From positions 62,001-126,000 of the forward strand of contig NZ_JACWFG010000008.1 in NCBI RefSeq assembly GCF_019749295.1: DNA of 64,000 bases, given 5' to 3'. Every line of letters begins with the position of its first letter. Within the stretch, counting starts at the first letter, position 1. Position numbers and translations under genes: made by a program. Source of the DNA: Neobacillus niacini. Lineage in GTDB: Bacteria > Bacillota > Bacilli > Bacillales > Cytobacillaceae. Shown here in pieces: positions 46,032 through 54,211 of the stretch. The notes under the pieces are model-generated. The model was not told where the DNA came from. It did no database searches and saw nothing but the letters and a program-made list of their open reading frames with translations.

Positions 46032-46481
46032 TTAGGAGCTTTTTTGTGTACGTACAATGAGGACATCGCAAGGTGCATAACGGGTAATGTGTTCAGAGAC
46101 ACTGCCAATCAAGAATCTCTCAACTGCATTCATCCCTGTAGCACCGCAAACAATTAAATCTATTTGATGTTTTTTTGCCATTTCTTTTGGGATTTTTACT
46201 TTGGGCGAGCCGTAGTCAATTTCATACTTCACACCAGAAACACCTGCAGCCTTTGCCTGGCTTTGATATCTTTCCAGCATATCAATAGCTAGTTTGTTTG
46301 CACGATCTGCAATCTCTGGATCATATGAATCAATTAACATAAATGACCTTGTGTCGATAATATGTGCTAAAAACAATTTTGCATTGTTTCTTTTGGCAAT
46401 TTCAATTGATTTTTCAAGTGCCCACTCTGATTCTTTTGAGCCATCAATCGCAACTAAAATATGGTCATATCGAACTCCCAT
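46032..46481 (-). CDS. Universal stress protein, ATP-binding type
   Basis: 149 residues, one Usp domain. ILVAIDGSKESEWALEKS opens it, and GATGMNAVERFLIGSVSEHI is the G-2x-G-9x-G-S nucleotide-binding motif, so it is of the ATP-binding class. The role in stress is inferred from the family. ATG has GGAGGGAT upstream. Gene boundaries clear. Confidence 0.92.
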   Translation of the reverse strand: MGVRYDHILVAIDGSKESEWALEKSIEIAKRNNAKLFLAHIIDTRSFMLIDSYDPEIADRANKLAIDMLERYQSQAKAAGVSGVKYEIDYGSPKVKIPKEMAKKHQIDLIVCGATGMNAVERFLIGSVSEHITRYAPCDVLIVRTQKSS

Positions 46482-46585
46482 CGTAATCCCTCCTTACCTA
46501 AATTATACAATATTTTCTAGGAGTAAGATGTTTCAATTTTTCGAAAAATAATAGAGTGAAAATCCATCGAAGGGAGTAAGATATA

Positions 46586-46744
46586 ATGTTTAAACAAGAT
46601 CCTAGTAAGTCCTTTACATTTGAATTTAATGAGCATGGAGCTAATGAGGTAAGTGAACAAATTATGGATTCCTACAATAGTGGCTTTATTGGTCAGGATT
46701 TCGAAGCGACTAATGAGAATGCAGTACAAAGTAAAACGGAATAA
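46586..46744 (+). CDS. Small hypothetical protein (52 residues)
   Basis: Short frame MFKQDPSKSFTFEFNEHGAN... to TAA, with an AGGGAG ribosome site eight bases upstream and a hairpin eight bases downstream. Hydrophilic and acidic, no membrane segment. It resembles small conserved Bacillus proteins of unknown role; I cannot name the family. The segment FNEHGANEVSEQIMDSYNSG is the most protein-like part. Confidence 0.65.
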   Translation: MFKQDPSKSFTFEFNEHGANEVSEQIMDSYNSGFIGQDFEATNENAVQSKTE

Positions 46745-46749
46745 GTATT

Positions 46750-46776
46750 TATAGGGCTCGCCAACAGGCGGGTTTT
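46750..46776 (+). terminator. Weak terminator after the 52-residue gene
   Basis: CTCGCC / GGCGGG six-bp stem with an AACA loop and TTTTCC. Confidence 0.55.
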
Positions 46777-46889
46777 CCTATGTATACGTCTAGTAAATTT
46801 CTTTCGACGGGGCATTTACCCAAGAATCTCCTTTTAAACCTGCATATTCTTTTAATGTGTAAGTATTACAAAGGAGGAGGAACTGGAAA

Positions 46890-47138
46890 ATGCAAGAAAT
46901 GCCTAATTATATAGGGTCATATAACCCAAATGATCAAAGATTCGGTTTTGGTTTCGGCAGACCAGGATTTGGTTTTGGAGGTTTTGGCCGTCGCAGGTTT
47001 GGATTCGGATTTGGATTTGGATTACCATTCTTAGGGGGATTAGCACTAGGTGCAGCATTAAGTCCAAGACCATACTATTATCCGTACCCGCCATACCCGT
47101 ACCCATATTACGGGTATCCGTACTACCCTTGGTATTAA
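46890..47138 (+). CDS. Low-complexity Phe-Gly / Tyr-Pro rich small protein
   Basis: 82 residues. After a short start (MQEMPNYIGSYNPND) it has FGFGFGRPGFGFGGFG-type repeats, a short hydrophobic LPFLGGLALGAAL stretch, then a tail of Tyr-Pro dipeptides ending YPWY. The composition resembles spore coat and spore-surface proteins of Bacillus, but no sporulation promoter is clear, so that is a guess. The ribosome site AAAGGAGGAGG is very strong, which argues that it is a real, highly expressed gene. Confidence 0.75.
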   Translation: MQEMPNYIGSYNPNDQRFGFGFGRPGFGFGGFGRRRFGFGFGFGLPFLGGLALGAALSPRPYYYPYPPYPYPYYGYPYYPWY

Positions 47139-47216
47139 ATAATAATTGATGTAAAGAGCTTTGCTATCGCAGAGCTCTTAATAATGGTATCTCAAAAATA
47201 TGTTATGAATAAAAGG

Positions 47217-47245
47217 TTGGGATTTCTTGGTTTTTTTGATAAAAT
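47217..47245 (+). promoter_or_regulatory. Sigma A promoter of ald
   Basis: TTGGGA at 47217-47222 and TAAAAT at 47240-47245 with 17-bp spacing; the last base of the -10 is the first base of a cre palindrome. Confidence 0.7.
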
Positions 47246-47258
47246 GAAAGTGCTTTCA
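47245..47258 (+). promoter_or_regulatory. CcpA cre site at the ald promoter
   Basis: TGAAAGTGCTTTCA, a perfect 14-bp palindrome, one base off the TGNAANCGNWWNCA consensus (TG for CG). It covers the stretch from -10 to the transcript start, a repressor position. Confidence 0.65.
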
Positions 47259-47343
47259 TTGTTAAAACTTTACTTAGTGTAATCGTTAGATTAAAATCAT
47301 CATTGGTTCATTTGCTTTGACAATATTAATTGGGGGTTAGTAC

Positions 47344-48465
47344 ATGCGTATCGGCGTTCCAAAAGAGATAAAAAATAATGAAAATCGTGTTGCTATGACA
47401 CCAGCAGGGGTCTTTAACCTTTTGAAATTTGGTCATGAGGTATATATCGAAAAAGGAGCGGGACTTGGCTCTGCTTTTACCGATGAAGATTATACAGCTG
47501 CAGGTGCAAAAATTGTAGAAACTGCTTCTGAAGCTTGGTCGATGGAAATGGTTATGAAGGTAAAAGAACCACTTCCTGGTGAATACAAATACTTTCGTGA
47601 AGGTTTAATCCTGTTTACATACTTACATTTAGCTCCAGAGCCAGAACTTACAAAAGCTTTAATTGATCATAAGGTGGTAGGAATTGCGTATGAAACTGTG
47701 CAGCTGGCAAATGGTTCACTCCCATTATTGACGCCAATGAGTGAAGTTGCAGGAAGAATGGCTGCACAAATAGGAGCTCAATTCCTTGAAAAGGTTCATG
47801 GGGGCAAAGGAATTCTTCTATCAGGAGTACCAGGTGTACAAAGAGGAACAGTAACCATCATTGGCGGTGGTGTTGCAGGAACAAATGCTGCTAAAATGGC
47901 TATTGGACTTGGAGCAAAAGTTACGATTATTGACCTAAATCCAGACCGTCTTCGTCAACTGGATGATATCTTTGGTTCCGACATCACCACATTAATGTCT
48001 AATCCTTATAATATTGCTGAAGCTGTTAAGGAATCTGATTTAGTCATTGGTGCGGTACTAATTCCAGGTGCAAAAGCGCCTAAGTTAGTTTCCGAAACAA
48101 TGATTCAATCGATGACACCAGGAAGTGTCGTAGTAGATATTGCCATTGATCAGGGTGGTATCTTTGAAACAACTGATCGTATTACAACACACGATAACCC
48201 TACATATATTAAACATGGTGTGGTTCATTATGCTGTTGCCAATATGCCTGGTGCTGTTCCAAGAACTTCAACTCTTGGCTTAACAAACGTAACCGTACCA
48301 TATGCCATCCAAATTGCAAATAAGGGTTATCGACAAGCATGCCTTAAAAATGAAGCGCTGCTAAAAGGGATCAATACCCTAGGCGGCTTTGTAACCTATG
48401 AAGCAGTGGCAGAAGCACATGGCCTTCATTACTCAGATACAAAGACATTACTTGGGCAGCTTTAA
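47344..48465 (+). CDS. ald: Alanine dehydrogenase
   Basis: 373 residues. It oxidatively deaminates L-alanine to pyruvate and ammonia with NAD, used in growth on alanine and in sporulation. [19 protein letters not shown] is the AlaDH/PNT signature, [10 protein letters not shown] has the catalytic Lys region, YLHLAPEPE the catalytic His, and [15 protein letters not shown] the NAD Rossmann motif. ATG with GGGGG upstream. Confidence 0.97.
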   Translation: MRIGVPKEIKNNENRVAMTPAGVFNLLKFGHEVYIEKGAGLGSAFTDEDYTAAGAKIVETASEAWSMEMVMKVKEPLPGEYKYFREGLILFTYLHLAPEPELTKALIDHKVVGIAYETVQLANGSLPLLTPMSEVAGRMAAQIGAQFLEKVHGGKGILLSGVPGVQRGTVTIIGGGVAGTNAAKMAIGLGAKVTIIDLNPDRLRQLDDIFGSDITTLMSNPYNIAEAVKESDLVIGAVLIPGAKAPKLVSETMIQSMTPGSVVVDIAIDQGGIFETTDRITTHDNPTYIKHGVVHYAVANMPGAVPRTSTLGLTNVTVPYAIQIANKGYRQACLKNEALLKGINTLGGFVTYEAVAEAHGLHYSDTKTLLGQL

Positions 48466-48554
48466 TAGATATTCACGAAAAGAAGAGATTAATTCTCTTC
48501 TATTTTACGTAGGCTCTGTTAAAACTGAATGTTGATTTCACTGTGTTTGGAAAA

Positions 48555-48738
48555 TAAGCGGAGAATTTCCGTTTAAATTGAGAAATTTTATTATTTCCAT
48601 AAAAATAGGCGGAGTTTTTCCGCTTATTGTATCCAAATCCTTGTAATTTGTCTTATTTAAAGCAGTTAAGCGGAATATCTCCGCTTATTTCTGCTCTTAA
48701 GGTTCCTCTTTAAACAATAGCCGGAAATTCTCCGCCTA
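48555..48738. repeat. Four regularly spaced 21-bp palindromic repeats
   Basis: TAAGCGGAGAATTTCCGTTTA (48555), TAGGCGGAGTTTTTCCGCTTA (48606), TAAGCGGAATATCTCCGCTTA (48667) and TAGCCGGAAATTCTCCGCCTA (48718), each 21 bp. Starts are 51, 61 and 51 bp apart. Each can form a short hairpin through GCGGA/TCCGC. The sequence between them is not repeated. Confidence 0.88.
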
Positions 48739-48799
48739 TGAATTCTCAACCCTGCACGAAAACAACAATGAATAATAATAGAGCCTTTATGTAAATAAA

Positions 48800-49038
48800 T
48801 AAAGCCAGCTTCATAACGAAGCTGGCAGTTAAATTTGAAAATAATAGAGCCGCATTTGCCGTACCTCATATAAGAAAGTTTTAAACCACCACTCCTCAAA
48901 GTGGGTGTTCGCAAAAGCCTTCCTGCTTGTCCTCCATGTCGTATAGACAGAGGCTTGTCATTATAGCTTTGATAGTAAAACTCCCTTTTACAGCTTAAAG
49001 GTTAAAACTTTATTATCACTACGAGCAACGCAGCTTGT
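48800..49038 (-). ncRNA. Candidate structured non-coding RNA with own promoter and terminator
   Basis: On the minus strand a promoter (49073-49045) is followed by about 240 nt ending in the hairpin GCCAGCTTC/GAAGCTGGC (48812-48834) and TTTATTTATTT. The two ends of the RNA pair: 49034-49020 with 48863-48849 (13 of 15 pairs, three of them G-U that exist only on this strand), then 49019-49000 with 48887-48870 (AAAGUUUUAACC / GGUUUAAAACUUU). Inside are hairpins GUAAAA/UUUUAC (48991-48975), AAGCCU/AGGCUU (48956-48915) and CCACU/AGUGG (48904-48889). There is no ribosome site or frame. The overall shape (long closing helix, large internal bubble) recalls 6S RNA, but I do not recognise the sequence. 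Confidence 0.55.
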
Positions 49039-49044
49039 ATTAGT

Positions 49045-49073
49045 ATATTACTGCAATTCTCTCCATTCTGCAA
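49045..49073 (-). promoter_or_regulatory. Sigma A-like promoter of the candidate ncRNA
   Basis: Minus strand TTGCAG (49068-49073) and TAATAT (49045-49050) with 17-bp spacing. It lies in the gap after the M24 peptidase gene. Confidence 0.6.
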
Positions 49074-49100
49074 TGGTAAAAAAAACTAAATTTTTTTACC
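49074..49100 (-). terminator. Terminator overlapping the end of the M24 peptidase gene
   Basis: GGTAAAAAAA and TTTTTTTACC enclose a short loop; on the minus strand the hairpin begins at the last codons of the peptidase gene. The stem is nearly all A-T, so it may be weak. Confidence 0.5.
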
Positions 49101-50193
49101 GAATGATTTGTAGTTCTTTAGGGAATTTTGTTAAGACTTTAGCTCCGTCAGCAGTAATATAAATATCATCCTCAATTCGTACCCCTGCTACACCAGGTAC
49201 ATAAATTCCTGGTTCAATGGTATAAACCATTCCTTCTTCAATTACTAATTGGTTTGTTTCTGTCATCGAAGGGTACTCATGTACGCTGATTCCTAATCCA
49301 TGGCCAAGGCGGTGTGGAAAGTATTCACCGTAGCCTGCATCGGCAATAATTCTTCGCGCTGTTAAGTCTACCTCAGCAGCACTTACACCTGGTTTACTTG
49401 CCGCAACAGCCGCTAATTGTCCATTTAAGACAGTATCATATATTTCTTTTTGTTTATCATTAATATCGCCAAAAGCAACCGTTCTTGTTATATCTGAACA
49501 ATAGCGATCTACTACTACACCTAAATCGAATAAAACTAAGTCACCCTTTTGAATTTTTGTGCTGCCGGGATTACCATGGGGGGACGCCGCATTTGCACCA
49601 GTCAGCACCATAGTTGAAAATGACATTTCTGTTACGCCCTTTTGCTTAAGTGCATACTCAACTGCATTAAGAACTTCTAATTCTGTTCTGCCTTCTTTAA
49701 TTTCACTGCAGCCGACTTCGATAGCGTAATCAGCTAAGGCACAAGCCTCTTCAATAATTTTTAATTCTTTTGCATCTTTAATCATACGCAGCTTTCTTAA
49801 TTTTTCTTCAGCGGAAACAAAAACAGCACCAGGGAATAAAACAGATAGCTGCTCATAGCGTTCCACATTCATATGTTCCTTTTCAATCGCAACTTTCTGC
49901 ACTCTGTTTAGTCTTTTATTAATCGATGTATGTACTAATTCCCACGGATTATCGATATCACTATAGCCAATGATTTCTTGGTTCCAGCCAGAGCTTTTGA
50001 CATCGTGAACCTCCATTCCAGGACATACGAGAAAGGGCTCTTCCTCTTGGAACACAGCTAGTGCAAGCAAACGTTCATGTGGATTTGAGAAAAATCCGCT
50101 TAAATAAAATACATTTTCAGAAGAGGTGATGAAGCTTACTTCAATACCATTTTCCTTCATCCATGCCTGAAGTTTTTGTAATCGTTGGTTCAT
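49096..50193 (-). CDS. M24B Xaa-Pro dipeptidase (aminopeptidase P family)
   Basis: 365 residues. A creatinase-like N-terminal domain (1-130) is followed by the pita-bread domain with metal ligands in LFDLGVV (Asp), SDITRT (Asp), RLGHGLGISVHE (His), YTIEPGIYV (Glu) and RIEDDI (Glu). It cleaves X-Pro bonds of dipeptides or short peptides in the cytosol. Named PepQ, YkvY or PapB in relatives; the exact orthologue is not settled. ATG has GGAGGCG upstream. Confidence 0.92.
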   Translation of the reverse strand: MNQRLQKLQAWMKENGIEVSFITSSENVFYLSGFFSNPHERLLALAVFQEEEPFLVCPGMEVHDVKSSGWNQEIIGYSDIDNPWELVHTSINKRLNRVQKVAIEKEHMNVERYEQLSVLFPGAVFVSAEEKLRKLRMIKDAKELKIIEEACALADYAIEVGCSEIKEGRTELEVLNAVEYALKQKGVTEMSFSTMVLTGANAASPHGNPGSTKIQKGDLVLFDLGVVVDRYCSDITRTVAFGDINDKQKEIYDTVLNGQLAAVAASKPGVSAAEVDLTARRIIADAGYGEYFPHRLGHGLGISVHEYPSMTETNQLVIEEGMVYTIEPGIYVPGVAGVRIEDDIYITADGAKVLTKFPKELQIIR

Positions 50194-50365
50194 ACATTAC
50201 GCCTCCTATATTAAACATCCACCTTGAGGGTATCAATTTTAAATCCTTGTGTAAACAATCTTACTTTAGCATGTGCTAAAACAAACCATTTATGGATATA
50301 AATGAGGAGGAATTTTGGTTTTTTTATTGAAGTACATATAATAAAAGTTTTGGAGGAGATGGCAG

Positions 50366-51046
50366 ATGAAAGTATCTTATCATGGACATTCGGTTGTACA
50401 AATACAGGTCAATGGCAAAAAAATCATAATTGATCCATTTATTCGAGGAAATCAGTTAACAGATTTAAAAGTAGACGACGTAAATCCAGATGTAATTTTG
50501 TTAACACATGGCCACAATGATCATGTTGGAGATACAGTGGAGTTAGCCAAGAGAAACAATGCACTTGTTATTGCTAATCATGAAATTTCAACATTTTTAG
50601 GCTGGCAGGGTGTCAATACTCATGGCATGCATATCGGCGGCGCGTATCAATTTGATTTTGGCAAAGTCAAACTAACACAAGCTTTTCATGGTTCTAGCTA
50701 TGAAACGGAGAATAATGAACTTGTTTATTGTGGTATGCCGGCTGGTATTTTATTTATGGCAGAGGGAAAAACAATTTATCATGCCGGTGATACAGCTTTA
50801 TTTTCCGATATGAAGCTCATCGGTGAAAGACACCCGATTGATTTAGCTTTCTTGCCAATCGGTGATAATTTTACAATGGGACCGGAGGATGCAGCTTATG
50901 CCGCAAAATTGTTAGGGGCTAACACCATTGTCCCAATCCACTATAATACTTTCCCACCGATTAAACAGGATCCTGAACAATTTATTGCAATGCTTGAAAA
51001 TAAGAATGGGAAAGTGCTGGAGCCTGGAGAATTTATCGAATTATAA
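50366..51046 (+). CDS. ytkL: UPF0173 metal-dependent hydrolase YtkL
   Basis: 226 residues, metallo-beta-lactamase fold. HGHNDHVGD is the zinc motif, [12 protein letters not shown] the bridging Asp and VPIHYNTFP the last His. This compact family (UPF0173) has all metal ligands but no established substrate. ATG with TGGAGGAG. Confidence 0.92.
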   Translation: MKVSYHGHSVVQIQVNGKKIIIDPFIRGNQLTDLKVDDVNPDVILLTHGHNDHVGDTVELAKRNNALVIANHEISTFLGWQGVNTHGMHIGGAYQFDFGKVKLTQAFHGSSYETENNELVYCGMPAGILFMAEGKTIYHAGDTALFSDMKLIGERHPIDLAFLPIGDNFTMGPEDAAYAAKLLGANTIVPIHYNTFPPIKQDPEQFIAMLENKNGKVLEPGEFIEL

Positions 51047-51112
51047 TACTTTTTTATCCCTTCTCTGCATAAAGTGATACAAGCAGTAAGTTTTGAGGGG
51101 AGACGAAAAAAG

Positions 51113-51349
51113 TTGAAAAAAAACAGATATTTACTATGCCTTTTACTTTGTGGATTCATGCTTTATTTTGCTGTTCCAAGACTATCTATACAAGCAGAGG
51201 GTCTTGAGGGAATATTTGCAATGTCATGGCTTGCATTTGCATTAATTGTGATTGCAGGAAACCTCACGGCCATATTGTATAGTCCAAAAAAGGCAGCAAG
51301 AAAACGTCAACAGCTCCGAATCAATAAAAAATCACGATCTTATTATTAA
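51113..51349 (+). CDS. Small two-helix membrane protein, unknown function
   Basis: 78 residues: MKKNRYLLCLLLCGFMLYFAVP, a first helix, then a second (MSWLAFALIVIAGNLTAILY) and a strongly basic tail (KKAARKRQQLRINKK). The TTG at 51113 is preferred since GAGGGGAG lies about ten bases upstream; a GTG at 51074 has no site. Conserved-looking but not recognised. Confidence 0.72.
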   Translation: MKKNRYLLCLLLCGFMLYFAVPRLSIQAEGLEGIFAMSWLAFALIVIAGNLTAILYSPKKAARKRQQLRINKKSRSYY

Positions 51350-51364
51350 TTGCCAAAATACAAA

Positions 51365-51389
51365 GGGAGCTGTATCCACAGCTCTTTTT
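51365..51389 (+). terminator. Terminator after the small membrane protein
   Basis: GAGCTGT / ACAGCTC perfect seven-bp stem with ATCC loop and five T. Confidence 0.88.
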
Positions 51390-51474
51390 GCGTTGGTTTA
51401 TTATTCAAAATAATGGTATAAATAATATATCGATTAAATTTATCATTTAAGTGTTATAGAAATGGGTGAAGGTC

Positions 51475-52794
51475 TTGGCTACAAAGCATGAACAGATTCT
51501 ACAATATATTGATGAACTTCCAGTTGGCGAGAAAATATCTGTACGTCAAATCGCCAAGGCGATGGGTGTTAGTGAAGGTACAGCGTACAGAGCAATTAAG
51601 GAAGCTGAAAATAAAGGGTATGTTAGTACGATTGAACGTGTTGGTACAATTAGGATTGAACGGAAGAAAAAAGAAAATATTGAGAAGCTTACCTTTGCTG
51701 AAGTTGTAAACATTGTAGAGGGTCAGGTTTTAGGCGGGAAGACTGGCTTACATAAGACACTAAATAAATTTGTTATCGGTGCAATGAAGTTAGAGGCGAT
51801 GATGCGCTATACAGGGCCAGATAACTTGTTAATAGTCGGAAACCGAACACAGGCGCAGGAGCTTGCATTGAAGGCAGGGGCAGCCGTATTGATTACTGGC
51901 GGGTTTGATACCGAGGATCATATTAAGAGACTGGCAGATAGTCTGGAAATGCCGATTATATCGACTAGTTATGATACCTTTACGGTGGCAACGATGATAA
52001 ACCGGGCTATCTATGACCAGTTAATAAAAAAGGAAATTATTCTTGTTGAAGATATCTTAACCCCTCTTTCAGATACCTATTATCTTCAGACTTCGGATAA
52101 AGTTACAAAGTGGCATAACCTTAATCTTGAAACTACTCACAGCCGATATCCTGTTGTTGATCAGAACCTGAAGATACAAGGGATGGTTACAGCTAAGGAT
52201 ATTATGGGGCAGGAGGGCGAGACCTCCATTGATAAGATTATGACCAAACAGCCGATGACGGTTTCTGGTAAGACAAGTGTTGCATCCACTGCACATATGA
52301 TGGTTTGGGAAGGAATTGAGGTTCTTCCAGTCGTTGATGATGCTAACCGCCTAGAAGGGATTATTAGCAGGCAGGATGTTCTAAAAGCTCTGCAAATGAA
52401 CCAGCGTCAGCCGCAGGTAGGAGAAACGTTAGACGATATTGTCACCAACCAAATGGTGTTAATGCGCGGCAGAGCTAAAGGGGAAGAAGTTTACACCTCT
52501 GAAGTTACCCCGCAAATGACCAATCATCTTGGAACCATTTCCTATGGAGTTTTCACGACAATTGTGACTGAGGCGGCGAATCGTATACTTCGGAGCTATA
52601 AAAAAGGTGATCTTGTTGTTGAAAACATGACTATTTATTTTCTCAAGCCTGTTCAGATGGAAAGTGTTATAGAAATCTATCCGAAGGTGCTTGAAGTAGG
52701 CAGAAAGTTTGGAAAGGTCGATGTCGAGGTCTTTAATGATGGCACCTTAGTTGGAAAAGCAATGATGATGTGTCAGCTGATCGATAGAAACTAA
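51475..52794 (+). CDS. ytoI: CBS/DRTGG domain regulatory protein YtoI
   Basis: 439 residues, the B. subtilis length. Domains in order: a winged helix (ISVRQIAKAMGVSEGTAYRAIKEAE, about 15-60), a DRTGG domain (70-185), two CBS domains (195-310, GMVTAKDIMG and GIISRQDVLKAL), and a hot-dog thioesterase-like domain (330-435). It probably couples an adenylate or acyl-CoA signal to DNA binding; no target is known. TTG 51475 gives MATKHEQIL as in the orthologue. Confidence 0.9.
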   Translation: MATKHEQILQYIDELPVGEKISVRQIAKAMGVSEGTAYRAIKEAENKGYVSTIERVGTIRIERKKKENIEKLTFAEVVNIVEGQVLGGKTGLHKTLNKFVIGAMKLEAMMRYTGPDNLLIVGNRTQAQELALKAGAAVLITGGFDTEDHIKRLADSLEMPIISTSYDTFTVATMINRAIYDQLIKKEIILVEDILTPLSDTYYLQTSDKVTKWHNLNLETTHSRYPVVDQNLKIQGMVTAKDIMGQEGETSIDKIMTKQPMTVSGKTSVASTAHMMVWEGIEVLPVVDDANRLEGIISRQDVLKALQMNQRQPQVGETLDDIVTNQMVLMRGRAKGEEVYTSEVTPQMTNHLGTISYGVFTTIVTEAANRILRSYKKGDLVVENMTIYFLKPVQMESVIEIYPKVLEVGRKFGKVDVEVFNDGTLVGKAMMMCQLIDRN

Positions 52795-52826
52795 AAAAGC
52801 CGCTACCAAAGGGTAAGCGGCTTTCA
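52794..52826. terminator. Bidirectional terminator between ytoI and ytpI
   Basis: AAAAGCCGCT-ACC and GGT-AAGCGGCTTT pair around an AAAG loop. Confidence 0.85.
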
Positions 52827-52830
52827 TTCA

Positions 52831-53139
52831 TTATTGGGCATTGTAGCTTTCAGCTTCTTCTGCAGCAAATGGCAGGTAATGTTTATATTTCTTTACTCCT
52901 ACCCAGGTAAATACGGCTCCATACACAATAAAGATTACTGAAACAATTGAAGTAACAGTCGTTTGTGAAATGAAGAATATATGGTTGATACCAAATAAGC
53001 CGACAAACAATCCTAGTGCTATATTAGATTTGGCAGCAAGCCATTTCTTTTCAATAGGACGGCTGCTTCTAAAATACTTGGTTTTATAGAATAAATAAAA
53101 AGCAAATAGAATGACAATCAAAAAAACTAGAGCAGACAT
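52831..53139 (-). CDS. ytpI: YtpI-like membrane protein
   Basis: 102 residues with three hydrophobic helices (2-16, 40-58, 63-82) and an acidic tail (AAEEAESYNAQ). It matches the YtpI family, found beside nrnA/ytoI in Bacillus. Function unknown. ATG with GGAGG upstream on the minus strand. Confidence 0.87.
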   Translation of the reverse strand: MSALVFLIVILFAFYLFYKTKYFRSSRPIEKKWLAAKSNIALGLFVGLFGINHIFFISQTTVTSIVSVIFIVYGAVFTWVGVKKYKHYLPFAAEEAESYNAQ

Positions 53140-53232
53140 TACATTTCCTCCAAGTCAAAAATTCTCTTGTTAATTGTACATATTATTTTAACAAAATACT
53201 ACCCTTCTTCAAAAACAATAGAGGTGATTACA

Positions 53233-54177
53233 TTGAATGAAAAAATTATAGAAATGATCGAGCAATATGAAACCATTATCGTCCATCGCCATGTTCGTCC
53301 AGATCCGGATGCATACGGGTCCCAATGTGGATTAGTTGAAATCCTAAAAGCTTCATACCCTGCTAAAAAAGTTTATGCAGTTGGGAAAGAAGAAAAGTCG
53401 CTCTATTTTATGCGGCGTTTAGATTCCATAGAAGACGAGGTTTATAAAGGTGCATTGGTGATTGTTTGCGACACCGCAAACGAGGAAAGAATTTGTGACA
53501 AACGATATTCATTAGGCGATAAGCTTATAAAAATAGACCATCACCCTAATGAGGATCCATACGGTGATTTATTGTGGGTCGATACTACTGCAAGTTCATG
53601 CAGTGAGATGATTTATGAGCTCTATTTGTTTGGTAAAGACAGAGGTTTAAAATTGAACGACGAAGCAGCACGTCTATTATTTGGCGGTATTGTCGGTGAT
53701 ACTGGCAGATTCCTGTTTCCAAGCACTACAGACAAAACCTTTGCCTATGCTGGTGAACTAATACATTATAATTTTTCCCGTACAGAACTTTTTGACAAAA
53801 TGTATGAGCGTGATCTCAATATCATTAAATTAAATGGCTATATCCTGCAAAATTTTGAAATGCAGAGTAACGGAGTAGCTTCTGTTCTTCTTACAAAGAA
53901 GCTGTTGGAAGAGTTTGATGCAGCTCCATCAGAGGCATCTTTACTTGTAGGAACATTAGGTGATGTAAAAGGGATTAAGGCATGGGTCTTTTTTATTGAA
54001 GAGGAAGATCAAATCAGGGTGCGTCTTCGTTCAAAGGGTCCTGTCATTAATGGGGTTGCCAGGAAGTTTAAAGGAGGGGGACATCCACTTGCATCGGGTG
54101 CCTCAATCTATTCATGGGATGAAGTTGAAGATGTAATGAAGGAACTAAGTGAAGTATGTGATAATTATTCATTATAG
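53233..54177 (+). CDS. nrnA: Bifunctional oligoribonuclease / pAp phosphatase NrnA
   Basis: 314 residues of the DHH/DHHA1 family. RHVRPDPDAYGSQ, VCDTANEERI, KIDHHPNEDPYGD and GIVGDTGRF supply the di-metal ligands, and GGGHPLASGASI is the DHHA1 substrate loop. It degrades nano-RNA from the 5' end and removes 3'-phosphate from pAp, a by-product of sulfate assimilation and acyl carrier transfer. TTG 53233 follows GAGGTG. Confidence 0.95.
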   Translation: MNEKIIEMIEQYETIIVHRHVRPDPDAYGSQCGLVEILKASYPAKKVYAVGKEEKSLYFMRRLDSIEDEVYKGALVIVCDTANEERICDKRYSLGDKLIKIDHHPNEDPYGDLLWVDTTASSCSEMIYELYLFGKDRGLKLNDEAARLLFGGIVGDTGRFLFPSTTDKTFAYAGELIHYNFSRTELFDKMYERDLNIIKLNGYILQNFEMQSNGVASVLLTKKLLEEFDAAPSEASLLVGTLGDVKGIKAWVFFIEEEDQIRVRLRSKGPVINGVARKFKGGGHPLASGASIYSWDEVEDVMKELSEVCDNYSL

Positions 54178-54182
54178 GAAAT

Positions 54183-54211
54183 CGGCCCCATGCCAGGGGC
54201 CGGTTTTTTTA
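54183..54211. terminator. Terminator between nrnA and ytrI
   Basis: GGCCCC / GGGGCC stem with an ATGCCA loop, followed by GGTTTTTTT. Confidence 0.88.

Larger units (their letters stand above)
48466..49095. other. 630-bp intergenic region with hairpin array and candidate RNA gene
   Basis: No credible protein gene. From left to right it holds the end of ald, four spaced 21-bp hairpins (48555-48738), an A/T-rich spacer, a strong hairpin at 48812-48834, and a long self-complementary block (48849-49034) with a minus-strand promoter at 49045-49073. The short open frames here lack ribosome sites. Confidence 0.8.

Noticed and set aside
48555..48738. CRISPR-like array from four 21-bp dyads with 30-40 bp gaps
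   Set aside because: Repeats differ from each other in up to six bases, spacers are A/T-rich intergenic sequence, and no cas gene is in the window.
48666..48914. Minus-strand frame of 82 codons in the ald downstream gap
   Set aside because: No ribosome site; it overlaps the candidate ncRNA and its terminator, and the protein looks random.
48800..49038. Naming the candidate RNA as 6S RNA
   Set aside because: Shape is similar, but the conserved 6S bubble sequence could not be recognised and the locus is not the usual one.
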